Below are positions 1 to 8,521 of a DNA stretch of 64,000 nt, one piece after another. The position numbers and the translations under genes are program-made. Within the stretch, counting starts at the first letter, position 1. Each line of letters begins with the position of its first letter. Origin of the DNA: Alkalitalea saponilacus (GTDB lineage Bacteria; Bacteroidota; Bacteroidia; Bacteroidales; Marinilabiliaceae); the NCBI RefSeq assembly GCF_900168165.1, contig NZ_FUYV01000006.1, forward strand, positions 62,001 through 126,000, written 5' to 3'. Under the pieces are notes generated by a model, which made no database searches, was not told the DNA's origin, and saw only the letters and a program-made list of their open reading frames with translations.

Positions 1-1
1 G

Positions 2-625
2 GGACGGTTGGACAGGGCGGCATCACTTTATTCTGTAGATTTTGCAAAATCCAAAGGGATTGATTTACGTTATGTAAATACCGGTGCAATGGATAATGTG
101 GCCGCCGATTTAAAGGCTATTACCGATGGATACGGATACGATGATGTGTTTGTATTTGCTCCGGTAGTTCCAATCATTGAGCAGGCTGATGAGATTCTGG
201 CCTTTGATGGTTGCCTGAATTTCTTTGCCGGTCCCGGTGACTCAAATTTTAAAGCTCCGTTGAATTTTTATAAAGTCCATTATGAATTTACCCATTTGGT
301 TGGAACCAGTGGCGGTAACATGGACGATATGAAAGAGGCTTTGGAAATGATGAGTAAAGGTTTGGATCCGGCTGGGCTGGTGACGCACATTGGTGGTTTG
401 GATGCAGTGATAGACACAACTTTAAGACTGCCTGAAATCCCTGGCGGTAAGAAATTAATTTATAATCATATTAGAATGCCATTGACTCCTATCTCGGAAT
501 TTGAAGAGAAAGGGAAAACAAACCCATTATTTACCGAACTTCATGAAATATGTCAACTTCACAATGGCTTATGGAATCTTGAGGCGGAAAATCTTATTCT
601 CGAAAAATGGAATAAGCTTACGTAA
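2..625 (+). CDS. Zinc-type medium-chain alcohol dehydrogenase, C-terminal part (5' end outside the window)
   Basis: The frame is open from the first bases of the window and ends at TAA 623-625. About 207 residues are visible and the N-terminal catalytic zinc domain lies outside. The visible part has the look of the Rossmann half and C-terminus of MDR-family dehydrogenases related to sorbose-1-phosphate or polyol reductases: an RLDRAASLY stretch, a YDDVFVFAPVVPIIEQA segment, GPGDSNFKAPLNFY and a closing VTHIGGLDAVIDTTLRLP helix. An internal TTG at 8 could be read as a start, but the homology-like sequence continues upstream of it, so the gene is truncated by the window edge. A terminator follows directly, so it is the last gene of an upstream unit. 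Its substrate cannot be told from this fragment. A role in the rhamnose pathway is possible but only by proximity. Confidence 0.6.
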   Translation, partial: GRLDRAASLYSVDFAKSKGIDLRYVNTGAMDNVAADLKAITDGYGYDDVFVFAPVVPIIEQADEILAFDGCLNFFAGPGDSNFKAPLNFYKVHYEFTHLVGTSGGNMDDMKEALEMMSKGLDPAGLVTHIGGLDAVIDTTLRLPEIPGGKKLIYNHIRMPLTPISEFEEKGKTNPLFTELHEICQLHNGLWNLEAENLILEKWNKLT

Positions 626-643
626 AAGGTAGATATTGAATAG

Positions 644-680
644 AAAAAGGGCTGTCTTAATTTGTTAAGGCAGCCTTTTT
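644..680 (+). terminator. Rho-independent terminator after the dehydrogenase
   Basis: An 11-bp stem (GGCTGTCTTAA with TTAAGGCAGCC, one G-U pair) with a TTTG loop is preceded by A5 and followed by T5. It separates the dehydrogenase gene from the rhamnose operon. Confidence 0.85.
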
Positions 681-1004
681 CACTTATCTCATTAATCAAT
701 CTTCAGGCTACTGAAATTTCAATGCGTCTTTATTTTGGATAGTCTTCACATAAATGAGTTTGCAGAAGTTTAATGACCATCCAATTATTGTTCAAAATTA
801 ACACTCTCATTAAAAATGAATCAAGTTTGCAATTTGTAAATAAATCAAAATAATGAAAAGTCAGTCTGTGTTGCCGAATGAAAATGGTTTAAAACATTCT
901 GCCATGAAGTCTATATGTCGCTGTCAGGTATGTTGTTAGCGATTTTTTTTGTGCTTGTTCGGTTTAACATCTTTTCGCTTTTATTGAAGTTATTATAAAT
1001 AATG
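681..1004. other. AT-rich intergenic region without a gene
   Basis: I see no ORF with coding character and no clear hairpin here. It lies upstream of the rhaT operator and may hold further regulatory sites, but none could be recognised. Confidence 0.5.
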
Positions 1005-1068
1005 TCAAAAAATATAAACAATGTGTCACTTTGTGTATTGTTAAAAATTGTAGATGCCTATAAATTTG
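1005..1068 (+). promoter_or_regulatory. Rhamnose-regulon operator plus promoter of the rhaT operon (site 1 of 4)
   Basis: A TCAAAAA-type left part begins at 1005 and the core TTTGTGTATTG lies at 1030-1040. The last TTG of the core is placed as a -33 element. After exactly 20 bp comes TAAATTTG (1061-1068), a perfect Bacteroidota -7 box. The same arrangement recurs at 8229, 36935 and 44691. Such a site overlapping the -33 element suits a class II activator of the AraC family; the link to a specific regulator is inference. Confidence 0.8.
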
Positions 1069-1137
1069 GTTCATAAAAATTATGTCATTTTTTAATTGTG
1101 ATTTTAATCTCGTTTTCATAATCTAATTGTAAATATT

Positions 1138-2202
1138 ATGCAAGCATTGTTAGGAATTCTGTTCCATTCTATTGGAGGTTTTGCTTCCGGAAGTTTCTAT
1201 ATGCCTTATAACAAGGTAAAGAAATGGTCGTGGGAGACATATTGGTTACTTGGTGGATTGTTTTCATGGTTGATCGTACCTTTTTTGGCAGCCTATTTAA
1301 CGGTTCCCGGTTTTTTTGAGATTTTACGACACACTTCTGGCCAACTTCTATGGATTATCTATTTTCTTGGTTTGATGTGGGGTATAGGAGGTTTAACTTA
1401 TGGTTTGGGAGTTCGTTATTTAGGAATGTCCTTAGGAAATTCTGTTATTTTGGGTGTTACTGCTGCTTTTGGGGCAATGGTTCCTCCCATCTACTACGAT
1501 ATAATGGGCACCGTTGACAAAGTGTCATTTTCTGATATGTTGAACTCCTCTGGAGGTCTTGTTGTCCTTTTCGGTGTAGCGGTATGTTTAACCGGCATTG
1601 CACTCACAGGAAGAGCCGGGCTATTAAAAGAAAAGGAACTTTCTTCGGAACAAAAATCTGCCAGTGTAAAAGAGTTTGCGTTGGTTAAAGGTTTAATCGT
1701 TGCAATTATTTCCGGAGTATTAAGTGCATTCTTTAACTATGGTATAGAAGCAGGAAAGCCTCTTACCGATTATGCAATATACGAACTGGGACATAACCCT
1801 CTTTTTGTAAATAATGTTACGTTTCTGGTTATTTTATGGGGAGGCTTAACTACCAATTTAATTTGGTGTGTTTATTTAAGTATAAAAAACAACAGTTACC
1901 CTGAATATGTAAGCAAAAAAACTCCTCTCTTGAGGAATTACATGTTTGCTGCTCTTGCAGGTACCACATGGTTTCTACAGTTTTTCTTTTATGGAATGGG
2001 CGAGAGCAAAATTGGAAGTGGCGCCAGCTCTTGGATTCTTCATATGTCAACCATCATTCTTACAGCAAATATGTGGGGTATCTACAATAAAGAATGGAAG
2101 GGTACTTCCCGTAAAACCATTTTAACCATTTCCATGGGCATCGGAATTATTCTGTTATCAGTAATTATCGTGGGCATTGGTAATTCTATGGGGATAAAAT
2201 AG
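1138..2202 (+). CDS. rhaT: L-rhamnose/proton symporter RhaT
   Basis: This 354-residue integral membrane protein matches RhaT in length and sequence character. It opens with MQALLGILFHSIGGFASGSFYMP and has about ten hydrophobic segments separated by short polar loops, with a KGLIVAIISGVLSAFFNYGIEAG segment in the middle. RhaT of E. coli imports L-rhamnose with a proton across the inner membrane. It is the first gene after operator site 1 and is followed 83 bp later by rhaA, so it probably starts the rhamnose operon. In this locus it would take up rhamnose freed in the periplasm by the GH106 enzyme. ATG 1138 is chosen because the conserved N-terminus begins there. Confidence 0.93.
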   Translation: MQALLGILFHSIGGFASGSFYMPYNKVKKWSWETYWLLGGLFSWLIVPFLAAYLTVPGFFEILRHTSGQLLWIIYFLGLMWGIGGLTYGLGVRYLGMSLGNSVILGVTAAFGAMVPPIYYDIMGTVDKVSFSDMLNSSGGLVVLFGVAVCLTGIALTGRAGLLKEKELSSEQKSASVKEFALVKGLIVAIISGVLSAFFNYGIEAGKPLTDYAIYELGHNPLFVNNVTFLVILWGGLTTNLIWCVYLSIKNNSYPEYVSKKTPLLRNYMFAALAGTTWFLQFFFYGMGESKIGSGASSWILHMSTIILTANMWGIYNKEWKGTSRKTILTISMGIGIILLSVIIVGIGNSMGIK

Positions 2203-2285
2203 ATATGTTGGAAAGACAGTAAAAGGGTATTTGAGTTGATTTAACTCCAATCAAACATAGATAAAATTTTAAAATACATGTCATT

Positions 2286-3554
2286 ATGGATAAAAGAGAA
2301 CTTATAGAAAAGGCTTATGAACTGGCCAGAGAACAATATAAAGCATTTGGTGTGGACACCGATGCGGTTGTTGATAAAATGAATGATGTTCAAATCAGCT
2401 TGCATTGCTGGCAAACTGATGATGTTGGTGGTTTTGAAAGACCCGATGCCGAGTTAGGAGGCGGAGGAATTCAAGTTACAGGAAATTTCCCGGGAAAAGC
2501 TCAGAATATAGATCAAATGCGTCAGGATTTAGATAAGGTCATGTCGCTTCTTCCAGGCAAACAACGCTTGAATCTTCATGCAATATACGGTGAGTTTGGT
2601 GGTCAACTGGTAGATCGTGATCAGATTGAGGTTAAGCACTTTCAAGGTTGGATCGATTGGGCCAAACAGCGAGGCATGGGACTTGATTTTAATGCAACTT
2701 GTTTCTCACACCCCAAAGCCGATGATGGATATACTTTGTCAAGTAAGAATGAAGATGTTCGCCGTTTTTGGGTCGAGCATGTGAAGAGATGCAGAGCCAT
2801 CACTGCTGAAATGGGAAAACAATTGGGTTCGCCGTCTGTGCACAATACCTGGATTCCTGATGGTTCAAAGGATGAATTGGTAGATCGTAACGGCCATCGG
2901 GCTTTGCTGAAGAAGTCCTTGGATGAAGCGTTTGCACATGATTATCCACGAGAGTTCATGCTTGATGCTGTTGAAAGTAAGTTGTTTGGTATTGGTGCAG
3001 AGTTCATGACAGTGGGGTCTCACGATTTCTATCTTGGGTACGCCATTAAAAACAACAAATTGATTTGTTTGGACAATGGACACTTTCATCCCACCGAGCA
3101 GGTTGGTGATAAGGTATCTGCTTGTCTTCAGTTTGTTGACGATGTGTTATTACATATTACCCGTGGAGTAAGGTGGGATTCGGATCATGTGGTTGTATTG
3201 AATGATGAGATTCAGTTAATAGCATCAGAAATTATTCGCAATGACTTTTTAAATAGAGTTAAAATTGGATTAGACTTTTTTGATGCCAGTATAAATAGAG
3301 TAGGAGCATATGTTGTGGGCACGCGCGCAACTCAACAAGCATTCATGAGAGCAATGCTTGAGCCATATGCCATTTTGAAGGATTTTGAAGAAAATGGCAA
3401 ATATTTCGAGAGACTAGCCTTGTTGGAAGTAATGAAATCACGCAATTTTGGAGCTGTATGGGATTATTACTGTCTCAAGAACAGTGTTCCTGCCAGTGAT
3501 GATTTCATTGCAGAGATTCAAAAGTACGAAAAGGATGTTTTGTTAAATAGATAG
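2286..3554 (+). CDS. rhaA: L-rhamnose isomerase
   Basis: The 422-residue product matches L-rhamnose isomerase (about 419 residues in E. coli), which converts L-rhamnose to L-rhamnulose in the cytoplasm with Mn2+/divalent metal. Visible family stretches include VQISLHCWQTDDVGGFE near the N-terminus, NLHAIYGE, LDFNATCFSHPKADDGYTLSS, NTWIPDGSKD, SHDFYLGYA, and the metal-site region LDNGHFHPTEQVGDKVSA, followed by RGVRWDSDHVV. It lies between rhaT and rhaB on the same strand. A 193-bp inverted-repeat element sits between it and rhaB. Bacteroides literature calls this gene rhaI. Confidence 0.95.
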   Translation: MDKRELIEKAYELAREQYKAFGVDTDAVVDKMNDVQISLHCWQTDDVGGFERPDAELGGGGIQVTGNFPGKAQNIDQMRQDLDKVMSLLPGKQRLNLHAIYGEFGGQLVDRDQIEVKHFQGWIDWAKQRGMGLDFNATCFSHPKADDGYTLSSKNEDVRRFWVEHVKRCRAITAEMGKQLGSPSVHNTWIPDGSKDELVDRNGHRALLKKSLDEAFAHDYPREFMLDAVESKLFGIGAEFMTVGSHDFYLGYAIKNNKLICLDNGHFHPTEQVGDKVSACLQFVDDVLLHITRGVRWDSDHVVVLNDEIQLIASEIIRNDFLNRVKIGLDFFDASINRVGAYVVGTRATQQAFMRAMLEPYAILKDFEENGKYFERLALLEVMKSRNFGAVWDYYCLKNSVPASDDFIAEIQKYEKDVLLNR

Positions 3555-3568
3555 TTGATTTGTTTTCG

Positions 3569-3761
3569 GAGGCTGTCTAAAAAGTCTGTTAATAATATTC
3601 AATACTTACAATTTGTAAAACAACCTTGCTTTCACCCCTCCAAACCTCCCCCCATGTGGGAGGCTTAAAGTCCCCCTTGGGGGATTTAGGGGTGAATTAT
3701 TAACGTGTAATTTACGATTTGAAAGTTAAGGAAAATTTAAAATTACTTTTTGGACAGCCTC
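3569..3761. repeat. MITE-like inverted-repeat element between rhaA and rhaB
   Basis: The ends are 16-bp inverted repeats with one mismatch (GAGGCTGTCTAAAAAG at 3569-3584, CTTTTTGGACAGCCTC at 3746-3761), resembling insertion-sequence termini. Inside lies a second inverted repeat (TTCACCCCT 3631-3639, AGGGGTGAA 3688-3696) enclosing two smaller hairpins (CCTCCC/GGGAGG and CCCCCTTGGGGG). There is no coding capacity. The element ends only 23 bp before the rhaB ATG, so it forms most of the rhaA-rhaB spacer. That it is a non-autonomous transposable element is inference. Confidence 0.6.
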
Positions 3762-3784
3762 TTTTTGTGTTTAAAAAGCATATC

Positions 3785-5170
3785 ATGTTAAAAGTTATAG
3801 CTGTTTTTGATATTGGAAAAACAAACAAAAAGCTTCTTTTGTTTGATCAGAATTTGGATGTTGTTCATCAGCTTGAAGAGCCTTTTTCCACCATCACGGA
3901 TGAAGATGGAGAAGAGTGTGATGACATAGAAAGAATAGAGAAGTGGCTCTTCTCTTCTGTTGAATCTTTGATTATGGAGGGGAAATATCAAATTTGTGGT
4001 ATTAACTTTTCTACTTATGGTGCTTCATTGTGCTGGCTAGATGAGAAAGGATCGAGATTAACCCAGGTATATAACTACTTAAAACAAGTCAGTACTAAAT
4101 TTCAAAATGAGTTGTTTTCTGCTTTTGGTGGTGAAGAGGAATTTTGCAGGAGGACTGCCAGTCCGGCTCTCGGAATGCTGCTGAATTCGGGTGTTCAGAT
4201 GTTATGGATGAAGTCGGAACAGCCCGAGGTATTTAATAAATCGAAATACATACTGCATTTCCCACAATACTTGTCATCCCTGTTTACCAAAAGGTTTGTG
4301 TCGGAGCATACATCCATAGGATGTCATACTTTTCTGTGGGATTTTGATCATAACGAATATCATCACTGGTTATCAAATGAAGGCATCTCTTTACCAGAGC
4401 CAATTAGTAACGACAAGATTTATACTGTAAAAATAAATGATCAAGAGATTGCCTGTGGTATTGGAATTCATGATAGCTCTTCTTCGCTGGTGCCTTATTT
4501 TAAAGGATCAAAGGAACCATTTTTACTTATCAGTACCGGAACCTGGTGCATCAATATGAATCCTTTTAACCATTCTCCTTTAACTTTGGATGAACTCAGA
4601 CATGATTGCCTTTGCTATATGAGTATTCAACAAAACCCGGTAAAATCTTCGAGGTTTTTTATGGGGCATATCCATGATGTAAATGTGGAACGCATCACAA
4701 AGCATTTCAACGTTCTTGCGGATGCTTATAAAAAAGTTGAGATTGATGAAGTTTTATTATCACATTATATAGTTAATGAAACCTCCGAAGTGAAATTCTT
4801 TGTAGAAGGTGTACCTGCAGATTATATTGATAAATCCATAGATCTTAATCAATTTAAAAGTTTTTCTGAAGCGTATCACCGTTTCATGTATGATCTTACA
4901 ATAAAAGCATATAAGTCAATTCTACTTATTTCAGAGTCAGGAAGCTCAGCAAATAGTGTGTTTGTTTCCGGAGGATTTGCTCGAAATGAGATTTTTGTAA
5001 GGCTGCTCGCCGAATTCATGCCAGAGAAAAAAGTGTTTACTACCCAAGTCGATAATTCCAGCGCATTGGGTGCCGCACTGGTTATTTATCATAAAGTATT
5101 TAAGGGAGCTGTTCCTGAAGTAAGCCTTGGTTTGGTTGAATGGAATGGGGTTTCTGTGTTAAAAGATTAG
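3785..5170 (+). CDS. rhaB: L-rhamnulokinase, FGGY family
   Basis: The product phosphorylates L-rhamnulose to rhamnulose-1-phosphate in the cytoplasm. The N-terminus VIAVFDIGKTNKKLLLFD carries the FGGY/actin-fold phosphate-1 motif. A second nucleotide-binding stretch is LLISTGTWC, and the C-terminal VFVSGGFARNEIFVRLLAEF plus SSALGAALV is the adenosine-site region. The length from ATG 3785 is 461 residues, slightly shorter than E. coli RhaB (489). The frame is open further upstream to a TTG at 3719, but that lies inside the inverted-repeat element and precedes the conserved start, so ATG 3785 is chosen. It resembles the divergent Bacteroidota rhamnulokinases more than the enterobacterial enzyme. 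The substrate assignment relies on the family and on rhaT/rhaA next door. Confidence 0.88.
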   Translation: MLKVIAVFDIGKTNKKLLLFDQNLDVVHQLEEPFSTITDEDGEECDDIERIEKWLFSSVESLIMEGKYQICGINFSTYGASLCWLDEKGSRLTQVYNYLKQVSTKFQNELFSAFGGEEEFCRRTASPALGMLLNSGVQMLWMKSEQPEVFNKSKYILHFPQYLSSLFTKRFVSEHTSIGCHTFLWDFDHNEYHHWLSNEGISLPEPISNDKIYTVKINDQEIACGIGIHDSSSSLVPYFKGSKEPFLLISTGTWCINMNPFNHSPLTLDELRHDCLCYMSIQQNPVKSSRFFMGHIHDVNVERITKHFNVLADAYKKVEIDEVLLSHYIVNETSEVKFFVEGVPADYIDKSIDLNQFKSFSEAYHRFMYDLTIKAYKSILLISESGSSANSVFVSGGFARNEIFVRLLAEFMPEKKVFTTQVDNSSALGAALVIYHKVFKGAVPEVSLGLVEWNGVSVLKD

Positions 5171-5429
5171 GACCTGTTTTAAATTTTTAGTAAACCTGTT
5201 TTAGAGGTGTTTAGGTGCTGAGGTTGCTAAAGTATACAAAGAATACTAATTGTATTTCTTAAATATGCCAGCTGTCTAAAATCCAACCCTGGTTTTGTTG
5301 GGGTTCACCTATAACAGATTTGAAAAACCAAATTTAGAAAGATCCTAAGGATTTAGGGCCTTTTTAGAAGTTGTTCCACTTTCAAAACTTGATTTATTTT
5401 CATTCATATCCATTTAAATATTCGGAAAG

Positions 5430-6725
5430 ATGAAATTGCTTAACACCAAGTTTATGCATCCCCGTGACCAGATTGTTATGGTGATTGACAGGATTTACAA
5501 ACGTGGTTTAACGACCACCTCCGGAGGGAATATTTCTGTTATTGATGATTGCGGCAATATTTGGATAACTCCTTCCGGGGTTGATAAAGGCTCGTTGAAG
5601 CCTTCAGACATAATGTGTGTAAAGGCAGATGGGATTATTGCAGGATCTCATAAACCATCTTCTGAATATCCTTTCCACAAAGCCATTTTTAAATATCGTC
5701 CGGATATTAAAGCTATTATTCATGCACACCCACCGGCTTTGGTCTCTTTCAGCATTGCCAGAACCATCCCGGATACCAACGTCATTCCACAGGCAAAAAA
5801 GGTCTGTGGTCCAATTGGATATGCGCCATATGAATTGCCTGGAAGTGAAGAGTTGGGAGAGGTAATTGCACAGGAGTTTGTAAAAGGTTTTAATGCTGTA
5901 ATTATGGAGAACCATGGAACTGTTGTCGCTGGTTTTGATTTAAGTGATGCTTTTCAGCGGTTTGAAACTTTTGAGTTTTGCGCCAGAACCATAATTAATG
6001 GAAGTACTATAGCTAAAGTTCAAAAATTGACCGATGGTCAAATTTCCGATTTTGAAGCACAAATTCCCCTTTTACAATTAGAATTTGAACCCAAAAACTT
6101 TCCAAGCGATGAAAGGGAGATAAGAAAGGAAATCACTTCAATTGTCCGAAGAGCTTGCCGTCAGGGGATGATGATCAGCTCATATGGTACAGTCTCCAGA
6201 CGTTGGCGAGGCGATGATTTTTTAATAACTCCAACAAATCTATCTCGATGGGATATAACACCGGAAGATGTTGTAAGAATTCAGGATGGAAAAAGAGAGA
6301 AAGGGAAATTGCCAAGCCGTGCCACCTGGTTGCATCAGGAATTATATAAAAAGTATCCTTTTATCAATTCAATTATTCTCACGCAGTCTCCTTATTTGAT
6401 GGCCTATGCCGTTTCAAATCAAAAGTTTGATGTAAGAACAATTCCTGAGAGCTGGATATTTTTGCAAGATGTTCCCAATATGCCTTTTGGATCACAATTT
6501 AAGAATAGTGAAGCCATACTAAATACCATTGATAAAAATACCCCGGCAGTAATCATTGAAAACGACTCGGTTGTTGTTACTGGGGATAAATTATTACAGA
6601 CCTTTGACCGACTGGAAGTTGCCGAGTTTTCGGCAATGTCTTTGGTTATGGGGCAATCGGTAGGAAAGCTCATCCCAATCGGTGAAAATGAAATAGAGGA
6701 CTTAAGACGTAAGTTTTTGACTTAA
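5430..6725 (+). CDS. Tandem-domain class II aldolase/adducin protein, probable rhamnulose-1-phosphate aldolase
   Basis: This 431-residue protein contains two class II aldolase/adducin domains. The first (about 5-200) has a full zinc site: E79 in SSEYPFH, H98 and H100 in HAHPP, and H162 in ENHG. The second (about 225-425) is recognisable by repeated order and spacing, but TQSPY replaces HAHPP, NDS replaces NHG and SRATWLH replaces SSEYPFH, so all ligands are lost. In the operon position expected for rhamnulose-1-phosphate aldolase it would cleave that sugar phosphate to DHAP and L-lactaldehyde. The fuculose-phosphate aldolase family is equally close by motif, so the substrate rests on context. 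The silent domain may help in assembly or binding. It lies 259 bp after rhaB and 48 bp before the next gene. Confidence 0.8.
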   Translation: MKLLNTKFMHPRDQIVMVIDRIYKRGLTTTSGGNISVIDDCGNIWITPSGVDKGSLKPSDIMCVKADGIIAGSHKPSSEYPFHKAIFKYRPDIKAIIHAHPPALVSFSIARTIPDTNVIPQAKKVCGPIGYAPYELPGSEELGEVIAQEFVKGFNAVIMENHGTVVAGFDLSDAFQRFETFEFCARTIINGSTIAKVQKLTDGQISDFEAQIPLLQLEFEPKNFPSDEREIRKEITSIVRRACRQGMMISSYGTVSRRWRGDDFLITPTNLSRWDITPEDVVRIQDGKREKGKLPSRATWLHQELYKKYPFINSIILTQSPYLMAYAVSNQKFDVRTIPESWIFLQDVPNMPFGSQFKNSEAILNTIDKNTPAVIIENDSVVVTGDKLLQTFDRLEVAEFSAMSLVMGQSVGKLIPIGENEIEDLRRKFLT

Positions 6726-6773
6726 TCCTATCACTTATTAATAACTCATTGTTCTTTTAAATCCGTTTTAGCT

Positions 6774-7805
6774 ATGAATCTAAAAAGTCTTTTTTTGAAT
6801 ATTCTAATATTTATCATGACACTGATAGTTGTCAGTTGTCAATCCTCAACAGAACATTGTGGAGAACCTGCGCCTAAACCTTTGTTTAGGGATCCGGTAT
6901 ATGATGGCGCTGCAGATCCTGTTATTGTTTGGAATCACGATGAAGAGAAGTGGTTTATGTTTTACACCAACCGCCGGGCAAAAGATATTTCCTTAGATGG
7001 GTTTGAATGGGTTCACGGAACCAGGATTGGAATTGCCGAGTCATACGATGGAGCCAATTGGTCATACAGAGACACAGCAAACATTAATTATCGCATGCCT
7101 GATTATACTCATTGGGCTCCGGAGGTAATAGAACATGATGGTTTATATCATATGTACCTTACTTATGTCCCGGGAATCTTCAGGGATTGGCGGCATCCTC
7201 GTGACATTGTTCACCTTACTAGCAAAAATCTTTTAGACTGGGATTTTGAGTCTGTTTTGGAATTGGCTTCAGACAGGGTCATTGATGCTTGTGTTTTTCA
7301 ATTGCCTGATGGTACCTGGCGCATGTGGTATAATAACGAGCGCGCCGGAAAAGCAATGTATTACGCAGATAGTCCCGATTTATATAACTGGACAGACAAA
7401 GGCCGCGTGCAAATTGACCGTGCCCGTGGCGGAGAAGGCCCAAAAGTTTTTGAATGGAAAGGCCAATATTGGATGATAACAGATGTGTGGAGTGGTCTCG
7501 CACTTTACAAATCAGATGATTTATTAAATTGGACAAATATTCCCGGAAATCTGGTTGAGGAACCTGGTATTGGAGAAGATGATAAAGTAATGGGAGGACA
7601 TGCAGATATTTTAATCAGCAACGACCGCGCATATTTATACTATTTTACTCACCCTGGTCGCAGGGATGGTGTTGATCCCAATGATTTATTTGAGCAGCGA
7701 AGAAGTTCTATACAGGTTACGGAATTATTCTATGAGAACGAAAGACTTGTGGCATACCGGGATTCGGTCACCTATGTTTGTTTGGTTCCACCTGTAAGGT
7801 TTTAA
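6774..7805 (+). CDS. GH43-like five-bladed beta-propeller glycosidase, lipoprotein
   Basis: The product has 343 residues with a lipoprotein signal peptide and lipobox VVSC (Cys22), so it is likely anchored in an outer or inner membrane leaflet. The mature part has repeated propeller-type motifs: DGAADPVIVWNHDEEKWFMFYTN, YTHWAPEVIEHDGLYHMYLTY, VIDACVFQLPDGTWRMWYNNE, GEGPKVFEWKGQYWMITDVW. The early DPxI aspartate, the mid WAPE-like motif and the later GEGPKVF glutamate fit the GH43/GH32/GH117 superfamily. Bacteroidota RG-I loci commonly carry GH43 arabinofuranosidases or galactosidases, so removal of a side-chain sugar is plausible, but the exact family and substrate are not settled. It ends the rhamnose operon. 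Confidence 0.65.
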   Translation: MNLKSLFLNILIFIMTLIVVSCQSSTEHCGEPAPKPLFRDPVYDGAADPVIVWNHDEEKWFMFYTNRRAKDISLDGFEWVHGTRIGIAESYDGANWSYRDTANINYRMPDYTHWAPEVIEHDGLYHMYLTYVPGIFRDWRHPRDIVHLTSKNLLDWDFESVLELASDRVIDACVFQLPDGTWRMWYNNERAGKAMYYADSPDLYNWTDKGRVQIDRARGGEGPKVFEWKGQYWMITDVWSGLALYKSDDLLNWTNIPGNLVEEPGIGEDDKVMGGHADILISNDRAYLYYFTHPGRRDGVDPNDLFEQRRSSIQVTELFYENERLVAYRDSVTYVCLVPPVRF

Positions 7806-7847
7806 ATTTTATAGATTACTATACAGTCTTTGATGAAGCCAGTGCTT

Positions 7848-7876
7848 TTCATTTGGTTTTTATAAAAACCAATGAA
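7848..7876. repeat. AT-rich palindrome after the GH43-like gene
   Basis: A perfect 20-bp palindrome (left half TTGGTTTTTA, 7853-7872) extends outward as TTCAT/TGAA. It can form a stem after the last gene of the rhamnose operon, but no T tract follows, so a terminator role is only possible. Confidence 0.5.
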
Positions 7877-8228
7877 TGAAGGGGGATGTGTTAACAGTAT
7901 TCATGTCAGCAACATAAAGTCAGACAAAACACGGGAAGGCATCCATGGGATTGAAACCGTCGTGTTGTATCAATGTCGGCACATAGTAGGGGCTTATATT
8001 AATTGTTGTTTATTTCAAATTTAATTATAGATCTGAGCGTTCGATTCAAGTCTTTGTTTCCAAGTTTCTATAATTTGATTTAGGGTAACCACATGGAACT
8101 CGCACCAAAGCCTCGGGACTCTTATCATACTTTTTTAAGCTGGGTTAATTTATTCTTTTGGATTGATCATATGCAATTGAGGTGTTTGAGGTTTGTTATA
8201 TTTTAATGTGTAAAAAGATCAAAAAGTG
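7877..8228. other. Intergenic region upstream of the SusCD operon
   Basis: No coding sequence was recognised. It contains one half of a small repeat family (AAAGCCTCGGGACTC, 8107-8121) that recurs at 41847-41894 and 44871-44890. Confidence 0.4.
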
Positions 8229-8292
8229 CCAAAAAATTTAAATAATAGATCATTTTGTGTATTGTCACATGTTAATATAAGTTATAATTTTA
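8229..8292 (+). promoter_or_regulatory. Rhamnose-regulon operator plus promoter of the fasciclin/SusCD operon (site 2 of 4)
   Basis: The left part CCAAAAAATTTAAAT begins at 8229 and the core TTTGTGTATTG lies at 8254-8264. The -7 box TAATTTTA (7 of 8 matches to TAnnTTTG) begins at 8285 after exactly 20 bp. The implied transcript has a leader of roughly 220 nt before the ATG at 8522, with no riboswitch recognised in it. Confidence 0.78.
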
Positions 8293-8521
8293 GTTATTAA
8301 TTAAAGAGTTTGAATTAGTTCTATTTTAGATTGTTTAAATACAGAAAATCAGGCTTTAATCTTTCCCAGGTGGTGATCGTGTATTCGGGTTGGGGGTGTG
8401 TTTGAAATTGCAAAACGAATTTTAGCTTTAATAATGTGTTGATTTATGCGAAAAAAGTGTATAAATTTATTAATAGCGGGTTGTTAAGATGATAAATTAA
8501 GGTAATTATAATTAAAGAAAT

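Noticed and set aside
3719-3784. Upstream TTG start for rhaB giving a 483-residue protein
   Set aside because: The added 22 residues are coded by the end of the inverted-repeat element and precede the conserved kinase start at ATG 3785.
8293-8521. Riboswitch in the long leader of the fasciclin/SusCD operon
   Set aside because: The leader is AT-rich, and no conserved riboswitch core or convincing multi-stem structure could be seen by eye.
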